The position numbers were made by a program, and so were the translations under genes. Below, one piece after another: positions 26,569 to 38,120 of a DNA stretch of 64,000 nucleotides. The notes beneath the pieces were generated by a model. The model was not told where the DNA came from, searched no databases, and worked only from the letters and a program-made list of their open reading frames with translations. Numbering within the stretch: the first letter of the stretch is position 1; every line of letters starts with the position of its first letter. This DNA comes from Psoroptes ovis. Its lineage: Eukaryota; Arthropoda; Arachnida; Sarcoptiformes; Psoroptidae. Where the stretch lies: the NCBI GenBank assembly GCA_002943765.1, contig PQWQ01000034.1, positions 1 through 64,000 of the forward strand. The letters are read 5' to 3'.

Positions 26569-27411
26569 TCATTTCTTCTTGTTGATTGTGCCGAATGCTG
26601 AAATGACAGTCGGTTTCTGATGATTATGATTCGATTTTACATTGTTTGATTGATTTGATAGATGTTTGACTTTGCTAGCAGCGGCTAAAGCAGCAGCCAT
26701 AGCCGCTGCATTCGTGGTTGTCGTTGTTGGATTATTTGAATCCCATTTACTTTTCTTGTTATTACTTTCAATTGGTGCCGCTGCAGCTGTTGATGAGGAT
26801 AAAGATTTTTGTTTTTGCCGTTCACGTTCACGTTTTTCCATTTCTTCTTTTTGTTTTTTCGATAATTCTTCATAATAAGATTCGGCATTCAAAAATGGCT
26901 GAGGATCATAAATATCTTTCGGGTAATTGGTGGCCATTTCATCCAACTGACAATATGTAATCATTTTCTCGTAAATACTTGGATTATTCATTGATTTACG
27001 TTTTTGTATGATATGTATTAGATTGTAACTATTATTACTGTTATTGATTTTCTCATATAAACTTTCGATTTGTTTTTGTAATTCTTCGGGGCATTCATTG
27101 CGAGTTTCGGGTGGAATTTCAACATCGGTTTTCCCGAACAGTGATTCATGAAATTCTATGATGGATAAATCACGATCACCATACACATCTTCGAAATATA
27201 TTTTGGTTTCTTTCAGGTCATCAACATTTGATGATTGTTCAATGTTGTCTCCTTCGGTTGTATTTTTCAATTGGTCGTCATTATCTTGTTGAATTTCATT
27301 ATCAAGGTCTTCTGAATTCACTTCCGAATCATCGTGTTGATCATCATCTTCATGTTCCGAGTCTGAATATGCTAATAATGCCAGCGGTTTTTGATTCGGT
27401 CGTTTTGGCAT
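26569..27411 (-). CDS. SAP30BP: SAP30-binding protein (HCNGP-like)
   Basis: Single exon, 280 residues, starting MPKRPNQKPLALLAYSDSE. An acidic N-terminal third is followed by the conserved HCNGP core: IPPETRNECPEELQ, YNLIHIIQKRKSMNNPSIYEK, and ATNYPKDIYDP (the human protein has GTNYPKDMFDP). The C terminus keeps KSKWDS and PTVISAFGTI. The family is nuclear and is linked to SAP30 corepressor and splicing complexes. An earlier in-frame TTG at 27438 is not a likely start. No introns. It is divergent from the P450 gene and convergent with the tetraspanin. Confidence 0.93.
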   Translation of the reverse strand: MPKRPNQKPLALLAYSDSEHEDDDQHDDSEVNSEDLDNEIQQDNDDQLKNTTEGDNIEQSSNVDDLKETKIYFEDVYGDRDLSIIEFHESLFGKTDVEIPPETRNECPEELQKQIESLYEKINNSNNSYNLIHIIQKRKSMNNPSIYEKMITYCQLDEMATNYPKDIYDPQPFLNAESYYEELSKKQKEEMEKRERERQKQKSLSSSTAAAAPIESNNKKSKWDSNNPTTTTTNAAAMAAALAAASKVKHLSNQSNNVKSNHNHQKPTVISAFGTINKKK

Positions 27412-27860
27412 TTTAATATTTGAATGATTTTTGATCAAATTTCAATTGAAAATTTTGTTGTATTTCGAATGATAAAACAAAAAATGTAAACACCGAGTGT
27501 AAATAGCCGAATGTCTGGTGACCAACGATGTGTGAATAGTGGAACAGCAAATTTTTTTCGAATTTTTTTTTTTGAATTTTTTTCCGGGAAAATTTTAAAA
27601 GTCAACAATTGTTGATGGATCCATCGATATATTGATTTGATTTATTCCATGGAAAATATTTGAATTATTTCATGTTTTCTTAGATTTTTCATTGTAAAGT
27701 AAACAAATCATAAATATTTCATTCGAAACTCATTAACTCTTTCCATTTAAAAAAATGATGATGATAATTCTAACACTTTTTGAGGAAAAAACTGTCAAAA
27801 AATCAACCAAAAATCAAAAATATTAAGGGTTACCAGGTAATTGATTTATTATTTATTTAT

Positions 27861-27885
27861 TATCTATCTATCTATCTATCTATCT
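27861..27885. repeat. (TATC)n microsatellite
   Basis: About six tandem TATC units, followed by TACA and TACG repeats to 27900. Confidence 0.9.
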
Positions 27886-28021
27886 ACATACATACGTACG
27901 TGCAAATATCAACACATGTTGATTATCAACGTCATACATTAATGGTATGATAATGAAAACAATCATGATAATCATTATTAAATGAGAATGAATTCAGATG
28001 ACAAAGTCGAGACAAGTTGAA

Positions 28022-28028
28022 TATAAAT
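28022..28028 (+). promoter_or_regulatory. Candidate TATA box of P450 gene
   Basis: TATAAAT lies 82-88 bp upstream of the P450 ATG at 28110, a workable distance for a short 5' UTR. Inferred from position. Confidence 0.4.
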
Positions 28029-28109
28029 ACGAATCAATACTGTATGATTTGATTTTTCTTTTTTTTTTTCTGGCTGTATTTTGTCTCAATCATTCATCCA
28101 ACATTGAAA

Positions 28110-30012
28110 ATGATCGCATATTACACTCTACTTACCATTATTTTGACATCATTCACATATTTACTATATAAAATATTTCGATTAATTAAATTTAATTATG
28201 AAATATATCCATTATTGAAAAAGATACCGGGACCCGATTTTCCTATATGGCCATTGAATAGTAAAATGATACGAAATTTATTAACATCAAAAGATCCATT
28301 TAATGGTCAGTTGTTTTCAATGAATTAATTAATAGTTTGCCTGATTCTTGATTTACTTTCAATTGTTCAAATCAATCATCATTCATCATCGTAGACTTCT
28401 TCAACATCCTCAATCGAATGGCCGATGATTATGCTGATGAAGGAATTTTCTGTTTTGCTCGTGGTGCTGCCGCACATATCGTCATAACCGATCCGGTGAT
28501 TGCACAAAAAATATTGAGCAGTGAAGAATTCCTTGATAAATCATCTCATTATCGATTGATGCGGCTGGCCATATCGGATAATTTATTTACATGGCAAGTT
28601 TTTTTTCGAATTAAATTCGATTAATTAATTTTGATTAATTAATTACTTTACAGCAATCGAAACACGCTGCGTAAACATAAACGAGAAATGTTGCCACATT
28701 TCCGCGTTCAATCATTATGTTTTTATCTACAAAATTCATATAAATATATTCATACAACCATTGATAATATTGAAAAATGTATCGATTCAACGAATGATGG
28801 TCGATATGATAATTTTCAAGTAATTGTCGATAGTTATATTGCCGATACGATGGGTGGTAAGCGATTTGTGAAAATTTGAAAATTTGAATCAGAGACCTTT
28901 GAAGGTCTTGACCTTACAATGATTTTTTTCTGGATTTTTTGAAAAGGTAATTTTTTCACCACTGAATTCGATTCTTGTGCAAACAATTTCAAAGTGAATA
29001 AACGTGTAGAATTAGTTGAAGAAGGTATACAAGAAATGGCCAAATATTTTACACATTTGATGCTTTTTTTGCCACCAATGAAATTTATGAAATTGGAATA
29101 TTTCTTACCATCGAAATTTATCAATTTTCTTCGTTATTTTAATGAACAAGTCTATGAGGTAATCAACGGTCTGAGCATTTCTCGAATTTCATTAATAATT
29201 TCGTTCGTTCCTGAATTCAGATGATAATGGAACGTATCCGAGCCAATTTAACCGACGAAAAGCCCAGTGATCCACTTTTAATGTTGGACACAATGATAAG
29301 ATCACGAATATCGGATGGAAAAGTAACGAATATCGATGAAATAGATGCAGCAATCAAAATAATGCTGGTTGCCGGTTTCGATACATCGAAAACAACATTA
29401 TCATGGATTTTTTATTTACTTGGACATCATCCCGATGTTCAACAACGTTTGTACGAAGAAATTGATGAATATCTTCGAGATTTGGGCAAAAATAATGAAG
29501 AAATAACCATAATGAATATGAAACGATTGAAATATATGGATAGTTGTATATATGAAACCTTGAGATTGTATCCACCAGGTGTGATGATCGGTAGAAGAGC
29601 ACGCAATCCAGTCAAATTGTCGAATAGTGATATAGTCATACCGCCAAAAACAAATATTGTTGTATTCCTGTGGAAAATGGGTCGTAATCCGAAATATTTC
29701 GTTGAACCGGATCGATTCAATCCGGACAGATATTATAATGATGAAATGAATAAACAGAAGGGTGATAATGATGATCAAAACAGATTACCGTTAAGATTGG
29801 CATTTTTTCCATTCAGTTCCGGTATTCGTACGTGTATCGGTAAAGAATATGCATTCGTACAGATGCGATTGTTTATCATTCACATTCTAAGTCGTTATAA
29901 AGTAACATCGTTAAACAAATATGGTGATTTACAGCCACATATTGCATTCATACATCCAGCAGCCAAGTTTCCGATGCGATTTGAGCGTAGAGAATGTAAT
30001 GAAAAATTATGA
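28110..30012 (+). CDS. Microsomal cytochrome P450 monooxygenase
   Basis: Five exons join in phase: 28110-28305, 28395-28593, 28654-28856, 28947-29158 and 29221-30012, giving 533 residues. A hydrophobic N-terminal anchor (IAYYTLLTIILTSFTYLLY) is followed by the proline-rich hinge KKIPGPDFPIWP. The I-helix motif AGFDTS is at 321-326, the K-helix ExxR at 382-385 (ETLR), the PERF-like FNPDRY near 436-441, and the haem loop FSSGIRTCIG at 468-477 with Cys475 as the iron ligand. All catalytic elements are present, so it should be an active ER haem monooxygenase. The family is not assigned. Intron 2 uses a GC donor (28594-28595): only this keeps the frame into NRNTLRKHKREMLPHF. A TATA box lies at 28022 and AATAAA at 30154. 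Confidence 0.93.
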
Positions 30013-30440
30013 TCATTGATGTGGGTCATTCATTATCAAGTTATTTATTCATCATCATCATTTTTTTTTTCGATTCGATTCGATTCGAATCATTTTTTTA
30101 TTCGATTAAAACATTGCGAAACATTAAACATAAACAAAGATAAAAGATTTAAAAATAAAATCAACAAAAGAGTTAAAATGTAACAATAATATCGATTTGA
30201 TGAAATCAATCGAATCAAATTACCATTAATTAATCATTGTGTAATTAATTAATTAATTAATTAAATCAAATTAAAGGCACCTTAAATTCCTGTTTTTTGA
30301 TTTTGATTTTTTTGATAATGAGAATTTGTTGTTGTTGATGATAATTGAAACACTAATTAAATATACGATGAATTCGAATTTCGAATCGATTGATTGATTA
30401 TGTTATGGGGAATTTTGAACATATTTAAGATCGATCGATT
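30013..30440. other. Convergent spacer P450/sulfotransferase
   Basis: 428 bp of AT-rich sequence with ATTA and TCGAT simple repeats. It presumably holds the 3' UTRs of both neighbours. No gene is seen. Confidence 0.5.
30154..30159 (+). terminator. Polyadenylation signal AATAAA (P450)
   Basis: 142 bp after the P450 stop. The assignment rests on position only. Confidence 0.35.
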
Positions 30441-31897
30441 TCAATGGAAGACAGATAATGGATATCGTTTGATTTGTTCTTGACGGAGAAATTTTGTCAA
30501 ACTTAGTTCATTATTGGTCAAAAATTGACAAATTAAACTGTTTTTAGTGTTTGTTGTTTGTTTGGTAGGTACAAAACGTATTATATGATTTTTCGAATTC
30601 GATATGGTTTTGTTAACACATTGATCATAATAATAATTCATTCGTTGATGTAAAAGTGTTAATTCATTTTGCATACGTTTTTCACCAAAATTTTTTAGTT
30701 TTTCATTAAATTTTTTCAAAAAATATTCATATAATTGATTATCGGCAGCGTTTAGCTGTTCGATTCTTTGAATGCCGATTCGATTTAGTTTATGTTTATG
30801 ATTTTTGGTTCGAGCATTTACCTTGTAATATTCAGGTAAAAAATATCATAGAATTTGATAGCGAAAATTAGGAATGATTCAAACAACTCACCTTGAATAC
30901 AACCACATCATCATAAGTCCAACATAATAAATTTTTTAAAAATATCAATGATTCATCCATACGTTCGGCGACCATTACCAATGAAAATATTGAATCCAAA
31001 TATCGAATAAATTTATTGATACGATCAACATTATTGAAATCATTCGGTGACATTCCCATATCGAACATCATTTGATTGATACCGATTTTACCGACTAAAC
31101 GATTATTTTTCACTCGTTTCGGCACCGTCCAATTTGGTTGATTAAATTGTTCAATTTGTTTTATTGACCAAAATTTATTCAGTTTATAATAATGAAACAT
31201 TGATTCAAACAAATCGATTGGTCGTCGTATGATCGTTATGAATAATGTATTGTTTGGCATTAATGCTCGCATTTCCGGATAATTCAATCGTGAATGATGT
31301 GTTAATATGTTATAATTTGATTTAAATAACCGTGGATCAGGTACAAGCGATCGTTGAAATGGTTGTGGATGACCAAGATAATTACCATCATTCGGTAAAA
31401 CGAATATTTTATTATTCATATAACCATAACGCATGAAAATATTTTGAATAGCACTTGATGCACATTTATGAGCTTTGATGAATACAATATTTGAATGTGG
31501 TCGACATTTTTTATTACTTGTATTATTCACTTTCGATGATAATAATGGCAAAGATTTCACTGATGATTCGGATGATTCTGATGAATGAGCAACGGTGATG
31601 ACCGATGATTGTCGACAATCGCTATATTGCGAAATATTCGAATTAAAATTATTAAATTGTCTAATTGATATTCGAATTAATTAAGAATTGAAATCAATTA
31701 ATGAATGGTAAAATGATTGAATAGAATCGAGCGTTATTACAGCATGTATATTAATCATTGTTTGGATATTAAATTGATCAATAAAGCAAAAGCACAATAA
31801 AAATTCAAAAAAAAACTTACGAAACATGTTGCAGGTAAAGACAACCAATCAATGTAAGCGAAACAATGGCAACAATTTGTTTGGTTAAACGATTCAT
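30441..31897 (-). CDS. Galactose-3-O-sulfotransferase-like, type II Golgi membrane protein
   Basis: Exons 31897-31821, 31660-30892 and 30821-30441 give 408 residues. The N terminus is a short cytoplasmic stretch (MNRLTKQ) and a signal anchor (IVAIVSLTLIGCLYL), as in Golgi sulfotransferases. The PAPS 5'-phosphosulfate-binding motif is IVFIKAHKCASSAIQNIF, close to the IVFLKTHKTASST of vertebrate Gal3ST proteins. The 3'-phosphate motif is IIRRPIDLFESMFHYY. Members transfer sulfate from PAPS to O-3 of galactose on glycolipids or glycans. The acceptor cannot be told from the sequence. Both splice junctions are phase-checked. The upstream gap to 34149 is gene-free. Confidence 0.87.
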
Positions 31898-32647
31898 TAT
31901 TGGTTTTCAATGATTAAAGTTTATATATTCAAAATTTGTTTAAATTTGAAATTGAGTGAGTATATGATGATTGGTGATTAAGATATGTTCGAATTTCAAT
32001 ACATAGCTTTGTCTTTGATTAACATTGAACCATTTGACCCTTGACTGGTGTCGCTGATTCAAATTTTTGATTTGATTTGAGCGCTAATTATTCAAAGGCG
32101 ATGATGCTAATTACAATAATAAGAATATCACAAATATTCGAATGACCACCATTCAATCATCGAATTATAAGATGTTTATTTGAATAATCTCATTCAAATT
32201 GAAAAACTATAGACTTTTTCTTAAACATTCATTATCATTTCTTGATGCATTTCAATTTGCTTTGAAACTTTTTTTGAAAATTTCGTTCCACAAACCATCC
32301 AGTTAATCGCTTGAAAATCTATTGAGAAATAAACAATGGAAAATGTAATTAATGGCCAATGACCATCACCACCACCACCTTGTCTATGAAACCATTATTG
32401 GAAAAGGTAGCAACAACAAACTGCAAGCATTAATAACTGCATTCGATTTTCGAATCAATAATTCATTTAATTTGAATCATTTTAATGAATATATGAGCAT
32501 CGAAACAATCAAATAAACGACAGAATAATTTGCGATATTCATCATGATTAATCAATTGAAAAATAATTGTGTCACACACACACGCATACATACATTCATC
32601 ATTTGTGAAATGTAAATGAATTAATCGAATCGATGATCATTTGACAG

Positions 32648-32800
32648 TTACAGGGTTTCAATAGTTTTAATTCGTAGTTTTAAAGTTAATTTTCATAGTT
32701 TTGAATGTAATTTTCAACTGTGAAATTACGAAATTCAACTTTAAAACTATGAAAATTAATTTTAAAACTACGAATTAAAACTATTGAAACCACGCTGTAA
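32648..32800. repeat. Foldback MITE family B, copy 6
   Basis: Starts TTACAGGGTTTCAATAG and ends CTATTGAAACCACGCTGTAA. The arms pair almost throughout, with a loop at about 32720. One of the best-preserved copies. Confidence 0.85.
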
Positions 32801-33030
32801 ATGTGTGTATTTTTATTCTATCATTTTGTTACAATGATCATTTGTTGTCATCATCGATGGATGACCTCAAAAAAAGCAAATTGACATATTTTTCAGTTGC
32901 AAATAATAAATTAAATTATTCAACTACTGTTTAGTGATTGTCCATTCAACCATTCATTTGTTTTCAAATTCGAATTCGAAATCAAATTAATGATCATTGT
33001 TAATCATTTGATTTAATTTCAAATATATTA

Positions 33031-33111
33031 TTAGGTTGTCCGAAAAATTCTCGCCGATTAATCAATAGAGTCGTTCATAAAAATCGGCCATGACTTTTCG
33101 GACAGCCCTAA
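33031..33111. repeat. mariner-type MITE, copy f
   Basis: 81 bp, TTAGGTTGTCCGAAAAATTC ... TTTTCGGACAGCCCTAA, with TA on both sides. Confidence 0.85.
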
Positions 33112-34149
33112 TAGAAAATTAATGATTTTCTTAAGATTTTATTTCAAATTTTCTTTTGAATTTTTGTCTCAAGGTTTTCTTAATTTTTGTTTCCTTAAGA
33201 TATTTCAAATAAAATAATTACTTTTCACATTTCACACAGAATGGTATTTTTATTACACTAAGAAATAAACAGATGCAAGTGTGAAAACAATAAAACAATT
33301 GATCAATTTTATTGGTTAATTAATTGCCCCATTATTAACCTGTGAATATTGCAGCATTTCACCACATGTATGTCGCATCAATTCATATGTGAAATATAGA
33401 TGAATATTTGTCGATTGATTGACTGATTGATCGATGCTTAAAAACATGATCATATTAGTGTTCGATCATGAAGAACACCCTGAAGATTCAAATTAAATGA
33501 ATGAAAATTACCCTGTGTGTGAAATGCATTTCATACATTTCTATAGCCCTTGAAAAATATGTCGTGGAATGGAAAAATATTTGTCAGATTTGAAATAATT
33601 AAATGCTTACCATTTCTCAATTGTTTAATCGGAATATTTCAAATTTATTGCATTCATTGATTGACATTAACTTTTGCTGATTTGTTTTTACTCGATGGCT
33701 CCTGGCTTTTAAATATCATACACGAAAATTCAATATTTACAGAATCGTATAATATATACGTTCTTGTAATTCTTGTATTATTCCTCACACACACAGGCAC
33801 AAAATCATTAAGATGATTAACAATGAATTAAATGCTGAATATTCAATACTGAACAATGATATTAGATATGAGTGCCATTTAATGAAGGCAAATCATAGCC
33901 GAAATAATAAGCTGAAATAATTGAAAATGTTTTTCAATTATATATATCTGTATATGTTAAGGCCAATAATAAACATTTCTTAAATTAGCCAAAAAATTGA
34001 AATCATCGCACTCATTTGCCAATGAATATCAAATGAAGAATATTCTTTATAAATTCCCCGTCATATATATTTAATCATAGTTGTCGTTGCCGTAATATGA
34101 ATGAGAATGCGCTCTGAACATATGAATTTTTAAATTGAATTGTCAATTA

Positions 34150-35105
34150 TTAATCATTGGTTTTTCTTCGACGAAATTTTCCCTGTAAAAATATCCGAGG
34201 TACTCGAATGTTTTCTTTTACATTAACCGTTTCACGTTTAATATAATTCAATTCAATCACTTCCAAGCCGGATGATTCGGCTAATTTAGTCATAAATTCT
34301 GTCGAAAAATTTTTTTTAAGGACTTAGACCTTATAAATGGCAATAAATTTTTCGATTATTACCAATTGAAAAATAATAGGTACGAGTTCCATCTTGTCTA
34401 ACGTAAAAATTTTCTTGCAATTTATGTCCAGTGGAATACCGAAGCATTGAATGATCGTAGAGGCCATAATCACGAAATATAATGATTCCACGATCATCAT
34501 TTAAAACCTTGAGATTGAGAATTGATCAATTATTGGTTCGGGTTATTGATAACCAAACAAGCACTTACATTGGCTAAATTACGTAATGCAATCGACATTT
34601 TATCCGGATGAATTGATGATAATACAAATATTAATGAAATGAAATCAAATTTCATGCGATCAATTACGGATGAATGGAATGCATTCGTATCAGTAATATC
34701 AGCTTGGAATGCAGTACAAATATCAGGGTTATATTTTTCATTTTTACGCAATAAATCAATGGCACGTGGTGAAAAATCACATGCATAAAATTTCATTGGT
34801 AATCCACATTCGATTAAGGGCCAAATAAAATTACCAGTACCACAACCAACTTCTAATAATGATAATTTTTCATTCGATCCAAGGGGAATCTGCAGCAATT
34901 CTTGAAATTCTCTTGTTGTCCAATTACGATCACGAAAAAAATGATCGGAATTTCGTTTATAGAATAGATCCCAATTTTTACGACATTCTTGTTCTAATTT
35001 TGTTTGTCGAAATTCAGATATCAATTCATTATCAGATTCAAGTTTTTTAATCTCCGCATCGCTTAATTGTCGAGCTGAATGACCAAATTGATTATTTGGA
35101 AACAT
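34150..35105 (-). CDS. METTL6: tRNA N3-methylcytidine methyltransferase METTL6
   Basis: Exons 35105-34569, 34507-34363 and 34298-34150 give 276 residues. SAM-binding motif I is LLEVGCGTGNF. Family blocks match METTL6 closely: EQECRKNWDLFYKRNS, FFRDRNWTTREF, YACDFSPRAID, LIFVLSSIHPDKM, FRDYGLYDHSMLR, GENFYVRQDGTR-like (QENFYVRQDGTR), and YIKRETVN near the end. METTL6 methylates C32 of serine tRNAs to m3C together with seryl-tRNA synthetase. Length fits (human 284). It lies head-to-head with the mariner ORF, 269 bp between start codons, so the two may share a promoter. Confidence 0.95.
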
Positions 35106-35374
35106 TTTTCGGGCACCAAAAACGAAAACCTAAAAAATAAACAAAATAACGTGAAAAATGTTATGTTTCAAGGTGAACCCTAATGGGTTGAAATAGATTT
35201 TTTCAGTATAAATAGCCACCCTAAAAATGGCGAAATTAAACTTTGAAACCTTGTGCTGTTTATATAGTTGGATAGCTCATCATTGTTATTGTTGTTAAAA
35301 TTGTAAATAACGCTTTTTTTTCGTTTTTCGTAATTTAACCCATTTCATTTTTGATTTTTCACCCAGCAACAACT
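35106..35374. promoter_or_regulatory. Short divergent spacer METTL6/mariner ORF
   Basis: 269 bp between opposing start codons. A 3' splice-like site (TTTTTCACCCAG) ends 9 bp before the mariner ATG, hinting at a spliced 5' UTR. TTGAAACCTTGTG at about 35244-35258 may be a decayed family-B end. No mariner inverted repeat is recognisable. Confidence 0.4.
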
Positions 35375-36385
35375 ATGACTTCAAATAAACCACATATAAG
35401 ACATTTGATGCTTTTCTATTATGAAAAAGGTAAAAATGCTACACAAACAACGAAAAAAATATGCCACGTTTATGGGCAAGGTACCGTAACCGAACGAACT
35501 GTTCAACGATGGTTTTCTCGATTTAAAGCTGGTGATTTGAAACTTGAAGATCAAGGACGATCAGGACGACCATCGACTGCCAATGAAGATCGAATTAAAG
35601 CCGAAATCCGAAACAATCCGCGTATATCATTACGGCAATTAGCAAGAATGTTGAATATGTCGAAAACATCTACACATGATCATATCGTTAAGCTTGGCTA
35701 CGTAAATCGTTTCGATGTATGGGTTCCTCGAAGTTTAACCGATGAAGATTTGCTCGATCGAATTTCTACATGCGATTTGCTTCACAAACGTAATAAAGAA
35801 GCACCGTTTTTGAAACGATTAGTGACCGGCGATGAAAAATGGATATTTTTTCAAAATGTTCACCGCAAAAAATCATTGGAAAAACATGATGAACATATGC
35901 CGATTAATGTTGATCCAATCCCGAAAAAGGTAATGCTCAGTATTTGGTGGGATTGGGAAGGCGTACTTTACTATGAACTAACATCGAATGATGAAACAAT
36001 CGATACGGTAAAGTATTGTACACAATTAGATAAATTGCGAATAGCCATACTACAAAAACGTCCAGCTTATCGCGAAAGTTTAGTTTTGCTGCAAAACAAT
36101 CTACGTGCTGATATGTCATTGGCCACACGACAAAAAATGGCTCAATTTGGTTGGGACATACTACATCATCCACCATATTCACCGGATCTTTCACCATCCG
36201 ATTATCATCTGTTTCGTTCATTACAAAATTCGCTCAATGCTAAAAATTTCAATTCGTTGGACGAAATCAAAGCTTATTTGGATAAATTTTTTGCCGAAAA
36301 ACCGAAAAATTTTTGGAGTGATGCCATTTTTACGCTACCAAAAAGATGGAAAAAAGTGGTCGAAAAGAAAGGAGCATACATTTAA
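35375..36385 (+). CDS. mariner-family transposase ORF, intact but with a mutated catalytic residue
   Basis: One uninterrupted ORF of 336 residues from the ATG at 35375 (the frame is open back to 35351 but without an ATG). It resembles the transposase half of SETMAR/Hsmar1: an N-terminal HTH (FYYEKGKNATQTTKK), GTVTERTVQRWFSRFKAGD, linker GRSGRPS, a second HTH, WVPRSL (116-121, canonically WVPHEL), TGDEKWI with D153, and HHPPYSPDLSPSDYHLF with D276. The DD34D triad would be D153/D241/D276, but residue 241 is Asn (AAC, 36095-36097) in LLQNN where LLHDN is usual. The 34-residue spacing is kept. Cleavage should be lost while DNA binding could remain. No flanking inverted repeats were seen. This could be a recently dead copy or a host-recruited protein. 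AATAAA follows at 36574. Confidence 0.92.
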   Translation: MTSNKPHIRHLMLFYYEKGKNATQTTKKICHVYGQGTVTERTVQRWFSRFKAGDLKLEDQGRSGRPSTANEDRIKAEIRNNPRISLRQLARMLNMSKTSTHDHIVKLGYVNRFDVWVPRSLTDEDLLDRISTCDLLHKRNKEAPFLKRLVTGDEKWIFFQNVHRKKSLEKHDEHMPINVDPIPKKVMLSIWWDWEGVLYYELTSNDETIDTVKYCTQLDKLRIAILQKRPAYRESLVLLQNNLRADMSLATRQKMAQFGWDILHHPPYSPDLSPSDYHLFRSLQNSLNAKNFNSLDEIKAYLDKFFAEKPKNFWSDAIFTLPKRWKKVVEKKGAYI

Positions 36386-36635
36386 ATATAAATATATTCA
36401 TCGATCAATCGATTCGATTCGAATTCATTCACATTCATTCATTCGAGTTCCATTTTTTTTCAATTTACTCTTATTTACATTTTATGGACAACAAAAAAAA
36501 CCTATAATAATAATTATTGAATGTCTAATTAATAATAATGATATAATTGAATAATTACGAAATTTTTATTTAAAATAAAAATTTTTGAAAAATAAAAAAC
36601 TTACAAAGATTTCACATCAGACAGTCAGATAGAAT

Positions 36636-37621
36636 TCAGCTAGTCGTATCGATCGGTATCAATTTGATTAGATTATTACTGTTTTCGGCTAAATCCATAA
36701 TTGATATACGGCCACGTTGTTTAATAAATTTGGCCACTGATTCCAATTCATCTGGTGTTATGTAAATAAATTTACCACGATCATCAATGACACCGATCAG
36801 CAATTCTTGTGCCAACAGATCATTGATTCGTTGTACAACTTCCGATGTTTTCATGTGGAAATTTCCAGCCAATTCATCCATATGTATTACTTTTTTCTGT
36901 TTAATATAATCAATGAATATTTGTAGCTTATTCTGCGAATCATCTTCATTATCTTCAGCATCATAACCTTCATCATCAACGGTGAATTCTTTTTTCATTT
37001 TCAAATATAATTCATATTCTTCTTGTTCTTTACGTTCTTTTTCTAGCCGTTCGGCTTCTTCCTGTGTTCGAAAGGGCAAAGGTTAAAAATTGAGAAAAAT
37101 TAGAAATAGATCTTAAAGGAATCGAATTGAAATGGAATTACTTTGGCTTTTTCTTCGGCTGCAATTCTTTCCTCTTCCAGTTGTCGCTGTTTTTCTTGTT
37201 CGGCCATCATACGTTTACGTTCTTCCCGCTCTTGCAAGTCACGTTCACGTTGTAGCTTTTTCTCGGCCTTCATCTCTAATTTACGAGCTTTTTTGGTGCC
37301 AATTTTTTCTTTGAAAACTTTCATTTCATCCTCATTCGGTTCTTGATCATCGAAATCTGGATCAACATTGAAATCTTGATCAACATCGAAGCCTTCATCA
37401 TCGTCTTGATTTTGAGTGGAACGATGTGGCCTTCCACGATTTCTTAAACCAGATGTTTGTCGATTATGCGATCTTGAACGATTCGATTGTCTGATGTCTT
37501 CGCCATCGTCATCATCATTTGCTTCATGGCTACTATTTCTTAAACCTCTTATTGCAACCAATATGACAAGAATAATGAAGAAGAATGATGTCAACAAGGT
37601 TGTAAGGTAAACAATTTCCAT
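36636..37621 (-). CDS. DDRGK1: DDRGK domain-containing protein 1 (UFM1 pathway)
   Basis: Exons 37621-37142 and 37061-36636 give 301 residues. An N-terminal membrane anchor (about 3-26, LTTLLTSFFFIILVILVAI) is followed by an acidic, disordered stretch, then a long charged helix (about 95-185, KKARKLEMKAEKKLQRERD and on) that continues across the splice junction. The C-terminal winged-helix/PCI-like domain carries the name-giving VIDDRGKFIYIT (DDRGK at 253-257). DDRGK1 (UFBP1) is an ER-anchored part of the UFM1 E3 ligase assembly with UFL1. It is convergent with the mariner ORF (250 bp between stops) and divergent from ATAT1. Confidence 0.95.
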
Positions 37622-38120
37622 TATTTATAAAAATTAATAGTTTTCACCCTTTAGTTTTCATTCAAATTTACTTAATCGAATCTTTTGACGCGTTGTTAAT
37701 TTTTTTTTTAGAGAAAAGTTTCGGAAAATATTTCAGTCATGGCGAAAAGAAATTTTCCGGAAAAATGGTTTCTCATGTGAGAAATTATAGAGAAAAAAAA
37801 ATTTTGTAAACAAAAGCTTCAAATATAATGATATGTTACATAATAATTTTTCTGAAATTCATTTGTTTTTGCTTCACTTCATTCATCTTCATACGAAATA
37901 ATGTGACTCACTCGTAATGATACAATGAGCCATGAGTAATTACAAAGGAATAATTAAGGATAATTGTTTAAAATTTCCGATGTCGAAAAATTGAAATCAT
38001 TCAAACGAAACTACGAAAAATCATTGTTAGTTTTGAATTGAAACATACCTACAACCATTGAATTCTTCCATTTTTTTTCTGAATTGGACCTAAATTGAAC
38101 CTAATACATTCCATATATAA
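37622..38120. other. Divergent spacer DDRGK1/ATAT1
   Basis: 499 bp between opposing start codons, probably containing both promoters. AT-rich, with no coding exon or clear promoter element. Confidence 0.5.

Larger units (their letters stand above)
27412..28109. other. Divergent intergenic region SAP30BP/P450
   Basis: A 698-bp spacer with a CATCGATAT core near 27622, a (TATC)n microsatellite and a candidate TATA box for the P450. No coding exon is seen. Confidence 0.5.
31898..34149. other. Intergenic region, no gene seen
   Basis: 2.25 kb between the sulfotransferase start and the METTL6 3' end. It holds one family-B foldback (32648), one mariner-type MITE (33031), CA-rich patches (about 32570, 33785) and A/T simple sequence. 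No convincing coding exon is seen on either strand. Confidence 0.55.

Noticed and set aside
29354..29778. Minus-strand ORFs opposite P450 exon 5
   Set aside because: Antisense to a well-supported P450 exon with the haem-binding and ExxR motifs. Codon pattern effect only.
35160..35262. Eighth family-B foldback between METTL6 and the mariner ORF
   Set aside because: Only an end-like TTGAAACCTTGTG is visible, with no inverted GTAGTTTT blocks.
36483..36515. GGACAAC followed by CCTATAATAAT downstream of the mariner ORF as a 3' inverted repeat
   Set aside because: The match is interrupted by an A-run, has no counterpart upstream of the ORF and no TA pair. Too weak to claim.
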